25,497 nt of DNA from an uncultured Prevotella sp. (GTDB lineage: Bacteria; Bacteroidota; Bacteroidia; Bacteroidales; Bacteroidaceae): the NCBI GenBank assembly GCA_934281565.1, contig CAKQXI010000020.1, positions 1 to 25,497 of the forward strand, in the 5' to 3' direction. Below, piece after piece: positions 14,899 through 23,633 of this stretch. Both the position numbers and the translations under genes were made by a program. Each line of letters opens with the position of its first letter. The first letter of the stretch is position 1. The notes below the pieces were generated by a model. It was not told where the DNA came from, ran no database searches, and saw only the letters and a program-made list of their open reading frames with translations.

Positions 14899-15777
14899 TT
14901 AATTAGCCAATACTCTACAGATCCTAATACCTATCTGCGTGGGATGTTTTGACATATAGGTACGAAGAAGCATAGGCTCGTCTATCACTTTCTTATGAAT
15001 ACTGCTGGCATTGAGCAAATGAAGTCCATCCTTATGCCAAGAAGCTATACCTATATGGGTGGTATCTAATCCTTTCTTGTTCGTTACGATAGCGATGATG
15101 TCACCATCTTTGATGGTCTTTCGAAACAAAGCTGAATTGGCAATGGTTCCCTTAGGAATATAACGACATTGCTTGCCATTTACACTTTGTTCCAAGGCTC
15201 GAATCCCTGAAACCCATTCTGGATGAGCTGCTAACATCTTATAGCCAGACCGATGCGTTGTCATCCAATTGACATTTATACTTAAGACTGCTGTGAACGG
15301 TGGATTTGCCACCACATTTCTGACGATACCTTCACGCTCGTTAGCCTCCATCCATACTGTAAAATAATGCTGGCGTTTCACATATGACACTTCACCACCT
15401 ATATAGCGTATATGTCTAAGATGATTGCAAAATGATGAAAAACTGGTCTCATGGTTCCTTGCACACATCGTCAGTGCCGTCACCATTTCCACATACGTTG
15501 TACAATCCAATTCACGAGTATTCACCACAAGTTGTTCTCTTTGGCTTGCATCAAGGGTTCCACCAACGTATGGCACACCTGCGAACTTCTTACCAAACCA
15601 AAGCATCCAACTTGCTGGCTTTTGCTTTTGTGCCAAAGCCTCTCTCAACAAAGCTACGACCTTTATACTATCCTCGCGCTGATAAATGACATCACTTAGA
15701 CTATCTTTCGCTACACAAGGTTGCAAGAACGCCTGGCAAACTAAGATCATTGCCAATGCCAACACTTTTATTTTCAT
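14899..15777 (-). CDS. DUF1460 NlpC/P60-like protein (putative cell-wall amidase)
   Basis: This 292-aa exported protein has a signal peptide (MKIKVLALAMILVCQAFLQP, cleavage after about CVA at 23). The DUF1460 family is a papain-like amidase fold seen in Bacteroidales and thought to be N-acetylmuramoyl-L-alanine amidase-like. Here LDCTTYVEMV supplies the candidate nucleophile Cys at about 92, and DTTHIGIAS the candidate His at about 241, followed by HLLNASS. VPYVGGTLD just before the Cys also fits. I infer a periplasmic role in cutting cell-wall peptides. It is the last gene of the minus-strand run that begins at the ABC-F gene, 22 bases after the DUF4421 gene, and ends at a bidirectional terminator. 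Confidence 0.88.
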   Translation of the reverse strand: MKIKVLALAMILVCQAFLQPCVAKDSLSDVIYQREDSIKVVALLREALAQKQKPASWMLWFGKKFAGVPYVGGTLDASQREQLVVNTRELDCTTYVEMVTALTMCARNHETSFSSFCNHLRHIRYIGGEVSYVKRQHYFTVWMEANEREGIVRNVVANPPFTAVLSINVNWMTTHRSGYKMLAAHPEWVSGIRALEQSVNGKQCRYIPKGTIANSALFRKTIKDGDIIAIVTNKKGLDTTHIGIASWHKDGLHLLNASSIHKKVIDEPMLLRTYMSKHPTQIGIRICRVLAN

Positions 15778-15799
15778 AATAATATATTTTTAGAATTGA

Positions 15800-17017
15800 T
15801 TATTTCTTGCCAAAGTTATATCCTACATAGATATTGAACGAGCCAAAGGAATTATTGGTGGAAAACTGCTCTTTCTTGTAATTATAGGAATGGATAACAG
15901 AACTCATGCCTGCATACCATCGGGTATTGTTCCATACCAAACCGAAGCGACCTATCGCATCTAAGTTAAAGTTCTTGAAACTAAAGTCCTTGATGGTATG
16001 TGTCTTATGTTCTATATCCGATGACGATGAGTTGTAAGCCAGTCCCAAGGACAACGAGATATTGAACAAGAAATTCTTGGCGAACACCCAGTTGTACGCA
16101 TAACCTCCACTCATTGAGACATCCGTATATTTCACCTTGCTATACATAAGCGTAGTATCTATATGTGCCACGCTTCCCAATGTAGGACTTAATTTTTCAC
16201 TCACTACTTGTTCCAATGCCTGCAAGTCTATATCCAGCTTATGACGAGTATAGCCTATGCCCACCAACGCTGTTCCTGCGCTTTTTCGTTGCACAGTACT
16301 TTGTGCATAAGCTGCTGGATAAGAGAACTTTCTATGATTGAAGACATAATAAAGATTAAAGCCTCGGATACTCGACTTGATACCAGAGAAAGGGGTATCT
16401 CGAATGGCAGATGTATTGGCATTATTTCCCATGCTAAAGCTCTCTATCTTATAGTCATTACCTGTTTGTCGCCAGAACAAATCCACTCCCAACATACTAC
16501 TATACAAGCTCAAGTCAAACTCTTTCTTGCTCGTATGCTCCGAACTCATGCTGATGTGGCTTAGGTCGAAAGTATATCCCAGGAACACCCATCTCCAACC
16601 TATATATGGTCCTAAACGAAACGACATATCTGGCGAAAACACAACCTTTTGTCCAGCCTTGTTGGAAAGTGAATATTTCTCATACGTAGTGGTTTGCTGC
16701 AACATGAAAGTATAGTTATAGTGCTGTGGCTCAATGTAAGTTGTATCCGTATTATTGAACTCACGGAAAAACTTGGTAAAGAGTTGTCCTACCTGATGAA
16801 ATAAAGTTTTCTTGTGCCTGGCTCTCACTACACTATCTGGTGAATTGCCCTTGAACATAGAGGTATTGAACCATGTTTTTAGCAAGGAGGTATCCCTCAT
16901 TTGCTGCCTTTCTTCCTCTTGGATAGAATACATAACTTTCCCTCTCTCTGGTACAGCCATCGATTTTACTGTAAAAGAGAGCCAGAAGATTATGATATAT
17001 AATATACGTAATTTCAC
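15800..17017 (-). CDS. DUF4421 outer-membrane beta-barrel-like protein
   Basis: The frame has no suitable ATG start. I choose the GTG at 17017 (405 aa), which gives a clean signal peptide (KLRILYIIIFWLSFTVKSMA). A GTG at 17053, directly after the TAA of the upstream gene, would add 12 residues and give 417 aa. The mature part is rich in alternating polar and aromatic residues: RLGPYIGWRWVFLGYTFDLS, SLYSSMLGVDLFWRQTGNDY, NLYYVFNHRKFSYPAAYAQS, SGGYAYNWVFAKNFLFNISL, and the end FNIYVGYNFGKK. These fit DUF4421, a Bacteroidota family that looks like a closed outer-membrane barrel of unknown function. It sits between an oxidoreductase gene and an amidase-like gene in one run, so a role in the envelope is likely but not more specific. 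Confidence 0.85.
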   Translation of the reverse strand: MKLRILYIIIFWLSFTVKSMAVPERGKVMYSIQEEERQQMRDTSLLKTWFNTSMFKGNSPDSVVRARHKKTLFHQVGQLFTKFFREFNNTDTTYIEPQHYNYTFMLQQTTTYEKYSLSNKAGQKVVFSPDMSFRLGPYIGWRWVFLGYTFDLSHISMSSEHTSKKEFDLSLYSSMLGVDLFWRQTGNDYKIESFSMGNNANTSAIRDTPFSGIKSSIRGFNLYYVFNHRKFSYPAAYAQSTVQRKSAGTALVGIGYTRHKLDIDLQALEQVVSEKLSPTLGSVAHIDTTLMYSKVKYTDVSMSGGYAYNWVFAKNFLFNISLSLGLAYNSSSSDIEHKTHTIKDFSFKNFNLDAIGRFGLVWNNTRWYAGMSSVIHSYNYKKEQFSTNNSFGSFNIYVGYNFGKK

Positions 17018-17053
17018 GCTATACTTAATTCTACCCAATAGTCCTACACACAC

Positions 17054-18037
17054 TTAATTCTTCCAAAGCACTCGGTCGAGTACCCAGTTGGTTGGAGTAG
17101 CCGAGATACTGGTACACTCACAAGTGCCTATGCCCTGCAAATCCTCTATTACACTCTTGATGATTGGCAACTGTACGTATGGAGGATTTGGTACCACGAT
17201 ATTCGTACTTCCCTCACTGGTAATCAGTTGTATCGGATCATAGTTGAACACCGAGAACGACAACGAGCCTTTCTCGCCTATCACTTCGATACGGTCTTCC
17301 TTGGCACTCTCATGTCCCACAAAACACCAACTGCCACTGCCAGGGATACCGCTTTCAAAGAAGAAGCAAGCCGAGATTGTATCCTCCGCCTTATAAAGAT
17401 GAGCACGATTGGCAGGATAACCATGTGCACGAGTGATGACACCAAAGATATCTTGCAAAAGGTCTATCTGGTGAGGGGCCAAGTCATAAAAATAACCACC
17501 ACCAGCGATGTCCGGCTGCAAACGCCATGGCATTTCTTTACCAGAATTATAGTCCAAATCACGTGGAGGTACAGAGAACCTTACTTGTACATTCACCACA
17601 TTACCAATGCCACCATTTCGAATAATCTCCTTTACTTTCTGGAAATAAGGAAGATAACGACGATAGTAAGCCACAAAACAAGGCACACCAGTCTGCTCAC
17701 TCACACGGTTGATGCGAATACAGTCGTTGTAGCTTGCAGCCAATGGCTTCTCGATATATACAGGCTTTTCTGCTCGCATCGCCATGATGGCAAAGGTGGC
17801 ATGAGACGAAGGAGGCGTAGCTATATACACGGCATTGACGTCTGGGTCGTCTATCAATTCCTGGGCATCAGTATACCATCTACGGATACGATGGCGCTCA
17901 GCATAGCTACGAGCCTTGTTCTCACTTCGGCTCATCACTGCCACCACTTGCGAACCTTCCACCTCATTAAAGGCTGGTCCAGACTTCTTCTCGGTTACTT
18001 CACCGCAGCCGATAAATCCCCAATTTATCTGTTTCAT
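17054..18037 (-). CDS. Gfo/Idh/MocA family NAD(P)-dependent oxidoreductase
   Basis: This 327-aa soluble enzyme has the dinucleotide-binding motif NWGFIGCGEVTEKKSGPAF at its N-terminus, AVYIATPPSSHA near residue 70 and the family's catalytic VYIEKPLA with Lys at about 97. YYRRYLPYFQKVKEII and GGGYFYDLAPHQIDLLQDIF with the catalytic-type His follow. Members act on sugars, inositols and related alcohols; the substrate is not readable from the sequence. The ATG at 18037 lies 25 bases after the engB stop, and the gene ends right against the possible GTG start of the DUF4421 gene. It belongs to the same minus-strand run. Confidence 0.95.
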   Translation of the reverse strand: MKQINWGFIGCGEVTEKKSGPAFNEVEGSQVVAVMSRSENKARSYAERHRIRRWYTDAQELIDDPDVNAVYIATPPSSHATFAIMAMRAEKPVYIEKPLAASYNDCIRINRVSEQTGVPCFVAYYRRYLPYFQKVKEIIRNGGIGNVVNVQVRFSVPPRDLDYNSGKEMPWRLQPDIAGGGYFYDLAPHQIDLLQDIFGVITRAHGYPANRAHLYKAEDTISACFFFESGIPGSGSWCFVGHESAKEDRIEVIGEKGSLSFSVFNYDPIQLITSEGSTNIVVPNPPYVQLPIIKSVIEDLQGIGTCECTSISATPTNWVLDRVLWKN

Positions 18038-18062
18038 CGTTACTAACTATTTCCATTCTAAT

Positions 18063-18668
18063 TTATTTTTGCGCCAGGGCCTCATTGATTTGCTCGATAT
18101 AGTCCAGCACCTCGTCACGCCCCATCTTTTTCTCACTACTTGTGATAAAGTAAGGAGGCAGTTCCTCCCAACGGTCTTCGAGCGCATGCATCCATTTCTC
18201 GGCATTCATACGAGCCTTTACAGGTCCAAGTTTGTCAGCCTTGGTAAAAACAATGCAAAAAGGCACACCACTCTCACCCAACCAGTCTACAAACTCACGG
18301 TCTATCTTCTGCTGGTCATGGCGCACATCTATTAATACGAACACATTTGCCAACTGAGGACGCTGCAAGATATAGCTGCTTATCATCTGCTCCAATTGTT
18401 TCTGCACTGTCTTCGAGCGTTTGGCAAAACCATAGCCTGGGAGGTCTACGAGGTACCACTCATTGTTGATGATAAAATGATTGATCAATAATGTCTTGCC
18501 TGGGGTGGCAGAAGTTTTTGCCAGTCCCTTATGGTTACAAAGCATATTTATCAAGCTCGATTTTCCCACATTGCTTCGACCAATAAAGGCATATTCGTTC
18601 TTATTGTCTTTCGGACACATGCTCACTCTTGGAGCTGATATCGTAAATTCTGATTTCTTGATTTCCAC
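18063..18668 (-). CDS. engB: Ribosome-biogenesis GTP-binding protein EngB (YihA/YsxC)
   Basis: This 201-aa TRAFAC GTPase is required for large ribosomal subunit assembly in other bacteria. All G motifs are visible: G1 GRSNVGKSSL (about 30-39), G2 within KTSATPGKT, G3 DLPGYGFAKR (about 75), G4 FTKADKLG and G5 near TSSEKKMG. The start is a GTG at 18668 giving MEIKKSEFTIS, which fits EngB N-termini; an in-frame stop lies close upstream, so no ATG start is possible. It follows the ABC-F gene by 52 bases in the same direction. Both proteins act on ribosomes, which fits shared transcription. Confidence 0.97.
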   Translation of the reverse strand: MEIKKSEFTISAPRVSMCPKDNKNEYAFIGRSNVGKSSLINMLCNHKGLAKTSATPGKTLLINHFIINNEWYLVDLPGYGFAKRSKTVQKQLEQMISSYILQRPQLANVFVLIDVRHDQQKIDREFVDWLGESGVPFCIVFTKADKLGPVKARMNAEKWMHALEDRWEELPPYFITSSEKKMGRDEVLDYIEQINEALAQK

Positions 18669-18720
18669 GAGGTTTTTTAATTAAGAATTAATAATTATAT
18701 CAACTTAAGCTATTTATTGA

Positions 18721-20562
18721 CTAACTTTCTATTTCGGCTAATTCTAACCAGCGCATTTCCTTTTCATCCAGTTCATCCTTGATTTCTGGCAAGCGCTTGC
18801 TTTTCTCTGTCAGTTCTTCTACGGAGAGAGTACCACTGCAAAGAGCATCCTCCAGTTGCTTCTGCTCTTTTTCCAGAGCCTTTATATCCTTGGATAGCTG
18901 CTCATACTCACGTTTCTCCTTATAGCTCATCTTGCGACGGTTTTCATGATTGGCATCACGCTTGCTTGTACTTGCTGCACCATTCTGTGCTGAAGACTCA
19001 TCGCCCACAGCTCCATTCTTCTTTGTTTTTGCTTCCGCCTCGGCAACCTCTTTGGTTTGCAATCTACTCCACTCACGATACTGAGTATAATTGCCTGGGA
19101 AATCTTTCACTTCACCATTTCCCTCAAACACTAAGAGGTGGTCCACTACCTTATCCATGAAATAGCGATCATGACTTACGACTATCACACAACCGGGGAA
19201 GTCTTGTAAGTATTCTTCCAGCACTTGCAAGGTCTGGATGTCAAGGTCATTGGTAGGCTCATCAAGAACCAAGAAGTTTGGGTTCTGCATCAGCACCGTG
19301 CAGAGATAGAGTTTTCTTTTCTCTCCACCACTCAACTTATATACGTAGTTGTGCTGCTCCTCTGGCGTAAAAAGAAAGAATTGCAAAAACTGAGACGCCG
19401 TCATGTGCCGTCCCCCACCTAAGTCTATGTAATCGGCAATATCGGTAATAACATCAATAACTTTCTGGTCTTCACGAAATTTCAAACCATCTTGCGAAAA
19501 ATAACCAAATCGTACAGTCTCACCTATATCAAACTTACCACTGTCGGGCTTCACCTCACCAAGTAGCATTTTGATAAAGGTAGACTTGCCCGTACCATTG
19601 TTTCCCACGATGCCCATCTTCTCGAAACGAGCAAAGTTATAATAGAAATTATCGAGTATCACTTTCCTCTGACCACGGTCGTCAAAGGCTTTGCTTACAT
19701 ATTGACATTCAAATATCTTGCTACCTATATAAACGGTTGAGGCTTTCAAACGAACTTGTCGGTCCTCAATACGTTGCTTAGCCACTTTTTCTAACTCATA
19801 GAAAGCATCTTCACGATACTTAGCCTTGTGTCCACGAGCCTGTGGCTGACGGCGCATCCATTCCAACTCCCTACGATATAGGTTCTTGGAGTGCTGTATC
19901 TCAGCACGCAGATTGTCCATGCGCTCCTGTCTCTTTTCCAGATAATAAGCATAATTGCCTCGATAAGTATAGATATTCTGGCTATCCAGCTCCAAGATGA
20001 CATTACATACTTTATCCAAAAAGAAACGGTCATGGGTCACCATAAAAATAGTTTTATTTCCACGATTTAGATAACCCTCCAGCCACTCTATCATCTCTAA
20101 GTCCAAATGGTTGGTAGGTTCATCCAGCATCAAGAAGTCTGGTTCGGTTATCAAGACATTGGCAAGTGCCACACGCTTTTGTTGTCCACCACTCAATTGC
20201 CCCATCGGTTGCTCTAAGTTGGTGATATGCAACTGTGTCAAGATTTGCTTTGCCTTAAGCACTTTCTCTGGGTCGCCCTCATGGTTGAAGCAGGCATCAA
20301 GCACACTTTCCTCTGGGTCAAACTTAGGCGACTGCTCCAAGAAGCCCACTTTAAGGTCACGGCGATAGATGATGTCTCCACTCTCATGTCCCTCCTTATC
20401 CATGAGAACAGACATTAAGGTAGACTTTCCCGTTCCATTACGTGCCACAAGACCTACTTTCTGGCCCTCGGCGATAGAAAAGGAAATATCTTCAAAAAGA
20501 ACCTGCGCACCAAAACGTTTGGTGAGGTTTTGAACATCTAAAAACGGTATTTGATTAGCCAT
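18721..20562 (-). CDS. ABC-F family ATP-binding protein (Uup-like)
   Basis: This 613-aa protein has two ABC ATPase domains and no membrane segments, as in translation-associated ABC-F proteins. Domain 1 has Walker A GLVARNGTGKST (about 37-48), signature LSGGQQKR, and Walker B FLMLDEPTNHLDLE. A linker (about 180-290) holds long charged helices including RELEWMRRQPQARGHKAKYR. Domain 2 has Walker A GIVGNNGTGKST, signature LSGGEKRK, and FLVLDEPTNDLDIQ. The C-terminal part from about 545 is a coiled coil (KREYEQLSKDIKALEKEQKQ), as in Uup. A role on the ribosome or in DNA metabolism is known for Uup-type members; an antibiotic-resistance role is unlikely given the housekeeping context. It leads the run to engB and shares a short divergent promoter region with rho. 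Confidence 0.95.
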   Translation of the reverse strand: MANQIPFLDVQNLTKRFGAQVLFEDISFSIAEGQKVGLVARNGTGKSTLMSVLMDKEGHESGDIIYRRDLKVGFLEQSPKFDPEESVLDACFNHEGDPEKVLKAKQILTQLHITNLEQPMGQLSGGQQKRVALANVLITEPDFLMLDEPTNHLDLEMIEWLEGYLNRGNKTIFMVTHDRFFLDKVCNVILELDSQNIYTYRGNYAYYLEKRQERMDNLRAEIQHSKNLYRRELEWMRRQPQARGHKAKYREDAFYELEKVAKQRIEDRQVRLKASTVYIGSKIFECQYVSKAFDDRGQRKVILDNFYYNFARFEKMGIVGNNGTGKSTFIKMLLGEVKPDSGKFDIGETVRFGYFSQDGLKFREDQKVIDVITDIADYIDLGGGRHMTASQFLQFFLFTPEEQHNYVYKLSGGEKRKLYLCTVLMQNPNFLVLDEPTNDLDIQTLQVLEEYLQDFPGCVIVVSHDRYFMDKVVDHLLVFEGNGEVKDFPGNYTQYREWSRLQTKEVAEAEAKTKKNGAVGDESSAQNGAASTSKRDANHENRRKMSYKEKREYEQLSKDIKALEKEQKQLEDALCSGTLSVEELTEKSKRLPEIKDELDEKEMRWLELAEIES

Positions 20563-20579
20563 TATTTATATTTTTGATG

Positions 20580-20587
20580 CAAAGATA
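20580..20587 (-). promoter_or_regulatory. -7 box of the ABC-F-engB run
   Basis: TATCTTTG on the minus strand is a perfect -7 box about 18 bases before the ABC-F ATG at 20562. The -33 element is weak. It lies back to back with the rho promoter, whose -33 box starts only 10 bases away. Confidence 0.6.
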
Positions 20588-20596
20588 AGCAAAAAA

Positions 20597-20628
20597 TTTG
20601 GCAGTAACGAATTTTTTAATTATCTTTG
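20597..20628 (+). promoter_or_regulatory. Promoter of rho
   Basis: TTTG (20597-20600), a 20-base spacer and TATCTTTG (20621-20628) match the Bacteroidota consensus exactly. Transcription should start near 20635, giving a leader of about 80 nt. Confidence 0.82.
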
Positions 20629-20651
20629 CACACGAATTTTAATACGAACTC

Positions 20652-20674
20652 GGTGTTTCCTTTCTCGAAACACC
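20652..20674 (+). promoter_or_regulatory. Hairpin in the rho mRNA leader
   Basis: GGTGTTTC (20652-20659) and GAAACACC (20667-20674) form a perfect 8-bp stem with a 7-base pyrimidine-rich loop. It sits in the 5' leader of rho. Rho genes in other bacteria are autoregulated through their leaders, so a role in feedback is possible. Confidence 0.5.
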
Positions 20675-20713
20675 ATCATTCAATCAAAAATTTCATATAT
20701 ACATAATATAATA

Positions 20714-22726
20714 ATGTACAGCAAAGACGAATTATCATCTAAAAATGTCGCTGAACTAAAAGCAATAGCTAAAGAGATGGGAGTCAAGATTAAGTCTGGA
20801 GACAATAAAGAGACGATTGTCTACACCATTCTTGATGCACAGGCAGAGTTGCCTACCCAATCAGCGACCAAGCGTAAACGAGTGCGCATTACCAAAAAGG
20901 AAGATAGAGTTTACTCTGTCAAAGGAACAGAGGGTGAAAATTATGATGTTATGAAGAACCAAGTCAACGGTCCAACAAACAATACCAACTCAGAAGCATC
21001 GCTTTTCAACGATGAGAACGAAACTGCTACCACTGAGGAAAACCAACCAGTCGCCGATCCTCTGGCTGCTTTTCCTAAACACCGCGGTCGCAAAAGCAAG
21101 GCTGAGCTTGAGGCTATCGCCGCTGCTAAAGCTGCTGCCATCAAGCAACAACAAGCCGACCAACTGGCAGCAGAGCAACAAGCCTTACACGAGGATACTG
21201 TCATTGACAACAATGACGAACAGAATGAAGACTTCATACCAGAGGCTACACTTAATGATGGCAATAACAATAGGGATGAAAATGAGGGAGACGAGCTGAT
21301 TGCCCAGTTGCAAGCTAAGATGAATGCTCATAACGAAAACCAAGCTTCTGATGCTCCTATTATTGAAAATACTCCTTCCACTATTGACACTCCTGTCAAT
21401 GCACCTGCAAACCCAAAGGGCGTTTGGTCTGGTGACCCTGGTGACGGAACAGACTTTATCCCCGTTGTTGACCTTCCTATCGAAGACCAAGGTGCCATGC
21501 CAACCTTCGATATTTTTGACCGTCCTATGACTCCTGCCACTGTTGAGAACAATGCACCTGCTGCATCCATCCACGGAGTCAGTACACAAGAACCAGCATA
21601 CGATTTTTCCGATATCATCACATCCAACGGTGTACTTGAAGTAATGTCAGATGGCTACGGTTTTCTCCGTAGCAGCGACTACAACTACTTGTCTTCTCCT
21701 GACGATGTCTATGTCTCTGTCAATGTCATTCGACGTTATGGATTGAAAACTGGCGATGTTGTCCAGTGCCATGTTCGTCCACCTCATGAGGGTGAAAAAT
21801 ATTTCCCACTCACCAGCATTGACAAGATCAATGGAAGAAACCCTGCGGAGGTACGTGACCGTGTTCCTTTCGAGCATCTCACGCCACTTTTCCCTAACGA
21901 GAAGTTCACACTCTGTGGCGACCAGAACACTACCAACTTGAGTACTCGTGTCGTCGATCTTTTCTCTCCTATCGGTAAGGGACAACGTGCCTTGATTGTC
22001 GCTCAACCCAAGACTGGTAAGACTATCCTCATGAAAGACATAGCCAATGCCATTGCAGCCAATCACCCAGAGGCTTACTTGATGATGCTCTTGATTGACG
22101 AACGTCCAGAGGAAGTTACCGATATGGCTCGTACTGTCAATGCCGAGGTTATTGCCTCTACATTCGATGAGCCTGCAGAACGCCATGTCAAGATTGCTGG
22201 TATCGTACTGGAGAAAGCAAAGCGTATGGTAGAATGTGGTCATGATGTGGTCATCTTCCTCGATTCCATCACTCGCTTGGCTCGTGCCTACAACACCGTT
22301 GCCCCTGCTTCTGGTAAGGTTCTTACTGGTGGTGTAGATGCCAATGCCTTGCAGAAGCCTAAGCGTTTCTTCGGTGCTGCCCGCAATATCGAAGGTGGCG
22401 GTTCACTGACGATTGTCGCTACCGCATTGATTGACACTGGTAGCAAGATGGATGAAGTCATCTTCGAGGAATTCAAGGGTACTGGAAACATGGAGTTGCA
22501 GCTTGACCGCTCACTCAGCAACAAGCGTATCTTCCCTGCCGTCAACCTCGTTGCTTCTTCTACTCGTCGTGACGACTTGCTCCAAGACAAGACTACACTC
22601 GACCGTATGTGGATACTTCGCAAGTTCATCTCCGACATGAACCCTATCGAGGCGATGAATACTATCCATAACAGTATGCAACGTACTCGTAACAACGAGG
22701 AATTCTTGCTCAGCATGAATTCATAA
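20714..22726 (+). CDS. rho: Transcription termination factor Rho with a long disordered insertion
   Basis: This 670-aa RNA-dependent ATPase is about 250 residues longer than E. coli Rho (419 aa). Residues 5-45 form the Rho N-terminal helix bundle (SKNVAELKAIAKEMGVKIKS). About 60-300 is an insertion of low complexity: basic near KRKRVRITKKE, then acidic and Asn/Gln/Ala-rich (AAAKAAAIKQQQADQLAAEQ, NDGNNNRDENEGDEL), then Pro-rich. The RNA-binding cold-shock-like domain starts at about 305 (GVLEVMSDGYGFLRS). Walker A is PKTGKT at about 432, followed by LLIDERPEEVTDM, FLDSITRLARAYN, GGVDANALQKPKRFFGAARN and IEEGGS-like secondary-channel residues. Such insertions are typical of Bacteroidota Rho; in B. 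thetaiotaomicron a disordered region of Rho has been linked to phase separation and gut fitness. The gene ends at a terminator before murQ. Confidence 0.98.
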   Translation: MYSKDELSSKNVAELKAIAKEMGVKIKSGDNKETIVYTILDAQAELPTQSATKRKRVRITKKEDRVYSVKGTEGENYDVMKNQVNGPTNNTNSEASLFNDENETATTEENQPVADPLAAFPKHRGRKSKAELEAIAAAKAAAIKQQQADQLAAEQQALHEDTVIDNNDEQNEDFIPEATLNDGNNNRDENEGDELIAQLQAKMNAHNENQASDAPIIENTPSTIDTPVNAPANPKGVWSGDPGDGTDFIPVVDLPIEDQGAMPTFDIFDRPMTPATVENNAPAASIHGVSTQEPAYDFSDIITSNGVLEVMSDGYGFLRSSDYNYLSSPDDVYVSVNVIRRYGLKTGDVVQCHVRPPHEGEKYFPLTSIDKINGRNPAEVRDRVPFEHLTPLFPNEKFTLCGDQNTTNLSTRVVDLFSPIGKGQRALIVAQPKTGKTILMKDIANAIAANHPEAYLMMLLIDERPEEVTDMARTVNAEVIASTFDEPAERHVKIAGIVLEKAKRMVECGHDVVIFLDSITRLARAYNTVAPASGKVLTGGVDANALQKPKRFFGAARNIEGGGSLTIVATALIDTGSKMDEVIFEEFKGTGNMELQLDRSLSNKRIFPAVNLVASSTRRDDLLQDKTTLDRMWILRKFISDMNPIEAMNTIHNSMQRTRNNEEFLLSMNS

Positions 22727-22746
22727 GAGTTTTTATACATTATATA

Positions 22747-22779
22747 AATCTCTCTGTCTCCGTGGCAGGGAGATTTTTT
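22747..22779 (+). terminator. Intrinsic terminator after rho
   Basis: AATCTCTCTG (22747-22756) pairs with CAGGGAGATT (22766-22775) with one G-U pair, around a 9-base loop, followed by a run of six T. It lies 20 bases after the rho stop and 30 bases before murQ. Confidence 0.85.
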
Positions 22780-22808
22780 ACTATATATACCTATTGTCAT
22801 TATCGCTT

Positions 22809-23633
22809 ATGGAAAAAAGAATAACTGAACAAAGTTCTATTTACCACCACCTTGAGCAGATGAGCGTGGAACAACTTACTGCCAACATCAATGCAGAGAA
22901 CATGACAGTGCCTATGGCTGTTGAAAAAGCATTGCCTGCCCTCAACATTCTGATTTCAGCCATTGAGAGTCATGTCAAAAAGGGTGGCAGGCTATTTTAT
23001 GCTGGTTGTGGAACTGGTGGGAGACTTGCCACCCTTGACACGATAGAGGTACAAAACACATACGGTATTGATGGCGAACAAATACAAGCCATATTCCCTG
23101 GTGGAATTACCTGTCTCACCCAAACAAAAGAATCCCGAGAAGACGACTTGGAAGATGGATGGCAACAGCTCTGCCATAAGAACATCTCGAAAAAAGACAT
23201 TGTCGTGGGCTTTTCTGCCAGTGGCACTACCCCATTCGTCCTTTCCATCTTGCAACATTGCCAAACAAATGGTATCGAAACAGGCTGCATTGTCAATAAT
23301 CCCAACTCTCCTATCGCTGCCCATGCCAATTATCCTGTGGAAGTTATCACTGGACCTGAATTTGTAACTGGAAGTACTCGCATGAAAGCTGGCACTTCAC
23401 AAAAGCTAATTCTTGACATGATAAGTACCACTCTCCAGATAAGGCAAGGCAAAGTGGAAGACAACAAGATGGTGCACGCCAAACTTATCAACCACAAGTT
23501 GATTGACCGTGCCGTCCGCATCTTCATGGAACGAAATCCCCAATTTACTGACTATGAAGAAGTAAGACTCTTTATTCTAAAAGCTGGGAATGTCAAGAAA
23601 GCAGAAGCCCTAATCCTTAAAAATCTGCGTTAA
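22809..23633 (+). CDS. murQ: N-acetylmuramic acid 6-phosphate etherase
   Basis: I start at the ATG at 22809 (274 aa, MEKRITEQSS); a TTG at 22794 would add five residues with no support. The protein is a SIS-domain lyase that removes the lactyl ether of MurNAc-6-P to give GlcNAc-6-P in cell-wall recycling. Seen: ITEQSSIYHHLEQM, YAGCGTGGRLATLD (sugar-phosphate site), the VGFSASGTTPFVLS loop and the family signature GSTRMKAGTSQKLILDM near 195. E. coli MurQ is 298 aa, so this is slightly short but whole. No consensus promoter is obvious in the 30 bases after the rho terminator, so read-through is possible. The last codons and TAA (KNLR, stop) fall in an AATCTGCG-type dispersed repeat, which may have set the present C-terminus. 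No MurNAc kinase or phosphotransferase gene is in view. Confidence 0.95.
   Translation: MEKRITEQSSIYHHLEQMSVEQLTANINAENMTVPMAVEKALPALNILISAIESHVKKGGRLFYAGCGTGGRLATLDTIEVQNTYGIDGEQIQAIFPGGITCLTQTKESREDDLEDGWQQLCHKNISKKDIVVGFSASGTTPFVLSILQHCQTNGIETGCIVNNPNSPIAAHANYPVEVITGPEFVTGSTRMKAGTSQKLILDMISTTLQIRQGKVEDNKMVHAKLINHKLIDRAVRIFMERNPQFTDYEEVRLFILKAGNVKKAEALILKNLR

Noticed and set aside
18721..20562. Antibiotic-resistance ABC-F gene
   Set aside because: The C-terminal coiled coil is Uup-like and the context is housekeeping; nothing points to a resistance subgroup.
21647..22243. Minus-strand frame of 198 codons inside rho
   Set aside because: Antisense to the RNA-binding and Walker A regions of Rho; shadow of biased codon use.
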